From: Coriobacteriia bacterium
GTDB lineage: Bacteria; Actinomycetota; Coriobacteriia; Coriobacteriales; RUG033
Assembly (NCBI GenBank): GCA_015655215.1
Contig: JAATFL010000010.1
Coordinates: 1 to 55,864 of the forward strand
Direction of reading: 5' to 3'
Length of the DNA: 55,864 nt
Part shown: one piece after another, positions 52,381 through 55,864 of the stretch
Layout of the letters: each line of letters starts with the position of its first letter
Numbering within the stretch: the first letter of the stretch is position 1
Program-made: the position numbers and the translations under genes
The notes under the pieces: model-generated
The model's database searches: none
What the model was told of the DNA's origin: nothing
The model's input: only the letters and a program-made list of their open reading frames with translations

Positions 52381-52447
52381 AAGGTGTCAATCCCCTTGGG
52401 TCGACACCTTATCGCACGTGGGGGACGGGTTAACCCGTCCCCCACGT
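52381..52447 (-). terminator. hairpins between rpsO and pnp
   Basis: Positions 52416-52447 form a perfect 32-base palindrome (outer ACGTGGGGGACGG) directly after the rpsO stop, a likely terminator or processing site. AAGGTGTC/GACACCTT (52381-52388 with 52403-52410) lies nearer pnp. In other bacteria hairpins here are cut by RNase III and set PNPase levels. Confidence 0.75.
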
Positions 52448-52454
52448 CATCGTA

Positions 52455-52733
52455 CTAGTTGATGTTGTCGCGGATGCCGAGGTCCGCGATCAGCGCGCGA
52501 TACTCCGAGACATCGTTGCGCTTGATGTACTGCAACAGGTTGCGACGTTGGCCGAGAAGCCCGAAGAGCCCACGGCGGGTCGCGTGATCCTTCTTGTGGA
52601 TTTTAAGGTGTCCGGTGAGCTCGACGATGCGGGCGGAGAGCAGGGCGACCTGGACGCGTGCGGAACCGGTATCCTGTGCGTCCGTGCCGAAACGCTCGAT
52701 GATCGCCGACTTCTCTTCCTTGGACAATGGCAT
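52455..52733 (-). CDS. rpsO: 30S ribosomal protein S15
   Basis: S15 binds 16S rRNA early in 30S assembly. The 92 residues show the family pattern ([51 protein letters not shown]). Its frame is open upstream, but ATG 52733 with GGTGGAG in front is the true start. It precedes pnp. The leader (52734-52962) may hold an autoregulatory fold; I could not define one. Confidence 0.98.
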   Translation of the reverse strand: MPLSKEEKSAIIERFGTDAQDTGSARVQVALLSARIVELTGHLKIHKKDHATRRGLFGLLGQRRNLLQYIKRNDVSEYRALIADLGIRDNIN

Positions 52734-52933
52734 GATCTCCACCTTTCTAAGTGGATACGCCCCGCTCCGGGACACGCGACGGTGGATGCCGCAGCGCTCA
52801 GAATGGGGTACCAGCAAACTCTGTCGGTTGACAGACCTATGAAGTATAGCACCGCCGGATTCGGTCGGGTTCGATCGTCCCCACCGTTCGGCAAAGGGTT
52901 CGGGCATCACCTCTCCACCTAAGCTTCGTGGCA

Positions 52934-52961
52934 TGCATCACGGCGTCGCTGCCGTGATGCA
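52934..52961 (-). terminator. terminator-like hairpin after recO
   Basis: TGCATCACGGC (52934-52944) pairs exactly with GCCGTGATGCA (52951-52961), loop GTCGCT. It begins directly at the recO stop. Confidence 0.7.
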
Positions 52962-52962
52962 C

Positions 52963-53736
52963 TCAATAGAGACCGCAGTCGGTCATGAAGGCGAGGGACT
53001 TGAGCTTGATGTCGAGCTGTACGAGCAACCAGGTCCGGGCGAATCCGAGAAGCTCCAGGCCGAGCGAGGGGTCGACATCGAACCCGGGGAGATCCTCGAA
53101 CCTCGAGGAGATCAGGAGGGCTATCCAGTCGACGACCCCCCGATCGATGGCGATGGCATCCCCCGTATCGCGACAGTCGTCGCACACGCACCCTCCGTCG
53201 GAGAAGGAGAACGACACCTGCGTGTCCAGCGACCCCGCGCCATCGTGGCGAGTGGAGCCACCGCAGCGAACGCAAGCTCCGAGCGAGGGGCGAAATCCCA
53301 CCATGGACACCGCCTTGAGCAGATGGGTCGCCGTGACGAGCGGTATCGACGCGACCGGCGCCTCCCGCAGCGCGCGAAGCGCTGTCACCGACAGGTCGTA
53401 CAGTCGCGGCAGTGGATCGCCCTCCTGGGCGATCTTGCTCAACGCCTCGAGCATCACCGAAGCGCCCGTCTCGTGCTCGAGGTCGACGCGACACCCCTCG
53501 TTGGTGATCGTGCATCGAACCTCCTGGATGATGCCGAGGGAGTGCCCGGTCGCCACGAGCAGGTCCACTGCCGATGCCGGTTCGAGCCGCGCGCCGAAGC
53601 GCGACCCCGGCTTTCTCGCTCCCTTGGCCACGGCACGGATGAGCGAGCCGTCCTGCGAGAGCATCGTGACGATGAGGTCGGTCTCCCCCAGCTTGGTCTT
53701 GCGCAGGACGAGTGCCGAACACGATTCGCTCGGCAT
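52963..53736 (-). CDS. recO: DNA repair protein RecO
   Basis: RecO loads RecA onto SSB-coated DNA with RecR. The N-terminal OB fold (ALVLRKTKLGETDLIVTMLSQ, GARKPGSRFG) and the C-terminal zinc site (CVRCG...CVCDDC, residues about 160-190) are present. It is 257 residues. It lies downstream of era, a common pairing. The start lacks a clear ribosome site. Confidence 0.95.
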   Translation of the reverse strand: MPSESCSALVLRKTKLGETDLIVTMLSQDGSLIRAVAKGARKPGSRFGARLEPASAVDLLVATGHSLGIIQEVRCTITNEGCRVDLEHETGASVMLEALSKIAQEGDPLPRLYDLSVTALRALREAPVASIPLVTATHLLKAVSMVGFRPSLGACVRCGGSTRHDGAGSLDTQVSFSFSDGGCVCDDCRDTGDAIAIDRGVVDWIALLISSRFEDLPGFDVDPSLGLELLGFARTWLLVQLDIKLKSLAFMTDCGLY

Positions 53737-53819
53737 GGGTCAAGCACGTCCCGGGGATACCGTATCGGAGGCGCCGCGGTACGTGCATGATGTCACGAGG
53801 CGCGCTTCGTCGAGCACGC

Positions 53820-54872
53820 TCACAGTCCCTCCCCATAGCCGAAGCGGCGGATCTGCGCCGCGTCGCTGCGCCAATCGCGCTTCACCTTCACGTTGAGGTC
53901 GAGGTAGACCGACGCGCCGAGAAGACGCTCGAGGTCATGGCGCGCACCGATGCCGATGCGCTTGACCATCGAACCGCCATGGCCCACGATGATGCCACGC
54001 TGCGATTCGCGCTCGACGTAGATGGTCGCGCTTATCGCGTAGAGATTCTTCTTCTCCCTGAACTCAAGCGACTCGGTCTGGACTCCCACCGAATGCGGGA
54101 CCTCGTCGTGCGTGGCGCGCAATATCTTCTCACGGATCGCCTCGGCGACGAGCACGTCAAGCGACTGGTCGGTCGTCGTACCCTCGGAGAACCACCGTGG
54201 TCCGTGTGGGAGGAACTTCTCGACGGCCACGACGAAACCTTCGACGTTGAACCCCTTGAGGGCGGACACCACCACCACGTCATCCCAAGCGGCGAGGTCG
54301 CGGGCACGGTTCATCTGGAGCTGTGCCTCGTTGTCGCGCGCGATGTCCGCCTTGGTGATGACGAGGACCTTCTTGCTGCGAGTGCCGGAAAGCTGGTGTG
54401 CGACCCAGACGTCCCCCTTCCCGATGGGCTTGCTCGCATCGACGAGCATGGCGACGACGTCGACGTCCTCGATCGCCTTGAGGGCGGAGTGGTTGAGCTC
54501 CTCGCCGAGCGCATCGTGGGGCTTGTGCAGGCCGGGCGTGTCGACGAGGATCATCTGCATACCGGGACGGTCGAGGATGGCACGGAGGCGATGGCGCGTG
54601 GTCTGGGGCGTATCGCTCGTGATGGCGACCTTCTCGCCCACCACCGCGTTGACCAACGTCGACTTTCCGGCGTTGGGTCGCCCGATGAGGGTGACGAAGC
54701 CGCTCTTGAACGACGGGTCGACATCCCCGGTGCCCGCCGGAGCGCTCGTCGGCTGCGCCGAAGCGTCACCACGCAGTTGGGCGAGTGCGATCTCCAGGTC
54801 GAATGGTTCGGTCTCGGTATCCGCTGTGGTGTCCGTCTCGGACCCATTTGGGGATGATGTATCCTCTTGCAC
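53820..54872 (-). CDS. era: GTPase Era
   Basis: Era aids 16S rRNA maturation and 30S assembly. It has the G domain (GRPNAGKSTLVN, the switch region TPQTTRHRLRAI, DTPGLH, TKAD) and a C-terminal KH domain (REKKNLYAISATIYVERESQRGIIVGHGGSMVKRIG-like). The GTG at 54872 is chosen for GAAAGG 8 bases upstream; about 50 acidic residues precede the G domain. 350 residues. Part of a ybeY-dgkA-era-recO run. Confidence 0.97.
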   Translation of the reverse strand: MQEDTSSPNGSETDTTADTETEPFDLEIALAQLRGDASAQPTSAPAGTGDVDPSFKSGFVTLIGRPNAGKSTLVNAVVGEKVAITSDTPQTTRHRLRAILDRPGMQMILVDTPGLHKPHDALGEELNHSALKAIEDVDVVAMLVDASKPIGKGDVWVAHQLSGTRSKKVLVITKADIARDNEAQLQMNRARDLAAWDDVVVVSALKGFNVEGFVVAVEKFLPHGPRWFSEGTTTDQSLDVLVAEAIREKILRATHDEVPHSVGVQTESLEFREKKNLYAISATIYVERESQRGIIVGHGGSMVKRIGIGARHDLERLLGASVYLDLNVKVKRDWRSDAAQIRRFGYGEGL

Positions 54873-54924
54873 GGCTGCTACCTTTCTGATGACTGTCCAT
54901 GGGCAGGTGGGCGACCCGGCGATC

Positions 54925-55509
54925 TCATGTGCCGAGCAGCGCCATGAACGCGTCGATGTAGATGACCGCGCCCACGGTGATGGCGGTGAGCGCGAGGATG
55001 AAGACCGCACCGGCCGCGGTGTCCTTGGCCGCCTTCGCCAACGGGTGATACCCTGGTGAGACCAGGTTGACCGCGCACTCGATGCCGGTGTTGAGCAACT
55101 CCGCGGCTATCACCGCGCCGCACAGGACGATGACCACCATCATCCGGGTGAGGCTCACCTGCAGTGCGAATCCCAGCACGATGGCCAACACGGCGACGGC
55201 GAGGTGGATGCGCAGGTTGACCTGGGTGACGACCCCGTATTGGATACCCTGGAGCGCATAGGAGAGCTTTGCCGCGAAGTTGGGGCTCTGCGGCACCTCG
55301 GCGGCCCGGCGGGGGTCGGCCGGCTCGGGTGTGGGGATCGGCCCCCTCGTGGGGAAGATGCCGTCGCGTCTCGGATCACGTGGGGAAGTCCCCGGCCCGG
55401 TCGCTCGACCGGTGGGCTGCACGGACGGCTCTTCGATGCGTTGGGCCTGGGGCACCGTGGCACGGTCGTCCTCGGGGTTCCGGGCAGGCTCGCGGCCAGT
55501 GGCGCTCAT
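54925..55509 (-). CDS. dgkA: diacylglycerol/undecaprenol kinase family protein
   Basis: A small membrane kinase with three spans; the signature AAELLNTGIECAVNLVSPG and AKAAKDTAAGAVFI is complete. In Gram-positives this family phosphorylates undecaprenol or diacylglycerol. About 75 disordered Pro/Arg-rich residues precede the domain. Its ATG overlaps the ybeY stop (ATGA), so it is translationally coupled. 194 residues. Confidence 0.93.
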   Translation of the reverse strand: MSATGREPARNPEDDRATVPQAQRIEEPSVQPTGRATGPGTSPRDPRRDGIFPTRGPIPTPEPADPRRAAEVPQSPNFAAKLSYALQGIQYGVVTQVNLRIHLAVAVLAIVLGFALQVSLTRMMVVIVLCGAVIAAELLNTGIECAVNLVSPGYHPLAKAAKDTAAGAVFILALTAITVGAVIYIDAFMALLGT

Positions 55510-55864
55510 GAGCGCTCACGCCCTCGATCGGCGGGGTCAAGGTACCCGAGCACGTCCGCGGCCGGCGGCAGCCCCCGACGGGCGCGCCATGCCGTGAGCA
55601 CACGCCGTTCGGCGGCCTGCATGGCAGCGGCGTCATCGTCCTCGACGTGGTCGAAGCCCAGCAAGTGCAGCATGCCGTGCACGAGGAGGAGATCCATCTC
55701 CTCATCGACGCCGTTCCCGTAGTCAGGTGCCTGTGCGGCTGCCACCTCGGGAGCGATCATGATGTCGCCGATGAGGACCTCGTCGGCGTTCTCGGGGACG
55801 TCCCAGGCATCATCGCAGGGAAACGACAGGACGTCGGTGGGGCGGTCCACGCCACGATACCCGA
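55506..55864 (-). CDS. ybeY: endoribonuclease YbeY (partial, N-terminus outside window)
   Basis: YbeY is a zinc enzyme needed for 16S rRNA 3' maturation. Visible are YRGVDRPTDVLSFP at the window edge, GDIMIAPEVA and the zinc site HGMLHLLGFDH with EDD after it. The frame stays open to base 55864, so the first part of the protein is cut off. It heads the dgkA-era-recO run. Confidence 0.96.
   Translation of the reverse strand, partial: GYRGVDRPTDVLSFPCDDAWDVPENADEVLIGDIMIAPEVAAAQAPDYGNGVDEEMDLLLVHGMLHLLGFDHVEDDDAAAMQAAERRVLTAWRARRGLPPAADVLGYLDPADRGRERS

Overview
The window is a piece of a high-GC chromosome, probably from the class Coriobacteriia (Actinomycetota; Atopobiaceae or Eggerthellaceae-like). 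Signs of this are the actinobacterial order lexA / small membrane protein / nrdR, SOS boxes of the type CGAAC-N4-GTTCG, MurT-GatD for peptidoglycan amidation, and RNase Y with RNase J. The order ftsK-rodZ-yajQ-rimO-pgsA-cinA-recA-recX-rny-(ATPase)-spoVS-PHP-miaB-miaA resembles that of Gram-positive bacteria. The class assignment is an inference; no rRNA gene is present.

The main find is at 2516-8312. This is a compact, AT-richer, T-rich element of about 5.77 kb, flanked by imperfect direct repeats that look like XerC/XerD dif sites. Its 13 genes are all on the + strand. If the element is circularised, they follow the order of a filamentous phage (inovirus): Rep, ssDNA-binding-like protein, small membrane proteins, two pVIII-like coat proteins, pIII-like adsorption protein, pVI-like protein, pI/Zot ATPase, origin. 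The Rep is not of the usual filamentous-phage type. It is a CRESS-DNA-virus type protein (HUH endonuclease plus superfamily 3 helicase). Just upstream of it lies a perfect 10-bp stem with the circovirus/nanovirus nonanucleotide TAGTATTAC in the loop, then three 13-bp iterons. No integrase, repressor or secretin gene is visible. A promoter at the right end would drive the structural operon only after circularisation.

Left of the element are gatD (cut by the window edge), murT and a small membrane protein. To its right is about 0.5 kb without a gene, holding a perfect 22-bp inverted repeat and an orphan SOS box. Then come a membrane protein, a DUF362 ferredoxin-like protein, two nucleobase permeases (uracil and purine), dut, nrdR, a candidate SOS division inhibitor divergent from lexA, lexA and hflX.

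Region 17.9-43.8 kb is mostly one long run of minus-strand housekeeping genes. It covers the four-enzyme diaminopimelate aminotransferase pathway (dapA, dapB, dapL, dapF), tRNA and ribosome modification (miaA, miaB, rimO), recombination (recA, recX), RNA decay (rny, rnj), phospholipid synthesis (pgsA), cell shape (rodZ) and DNA translocation (ftsK). A module of malic enzyme, two-subunit class I fumarase, a lone DltD-like protein, a HAD phosphatase and a zinc-ribbon protein (44.2-49.7 kb) separates rpsO-pnp from the M16 peptidase-dapB-dapA-rnj-ftsK block. The right end carries rpsO-pnp, recO, era, a diacylglycerol/undecaprenol kinase and ybeY (cut by the edge). Most starts were moved from the longest open frame to the start with the best ribosome-binding site.
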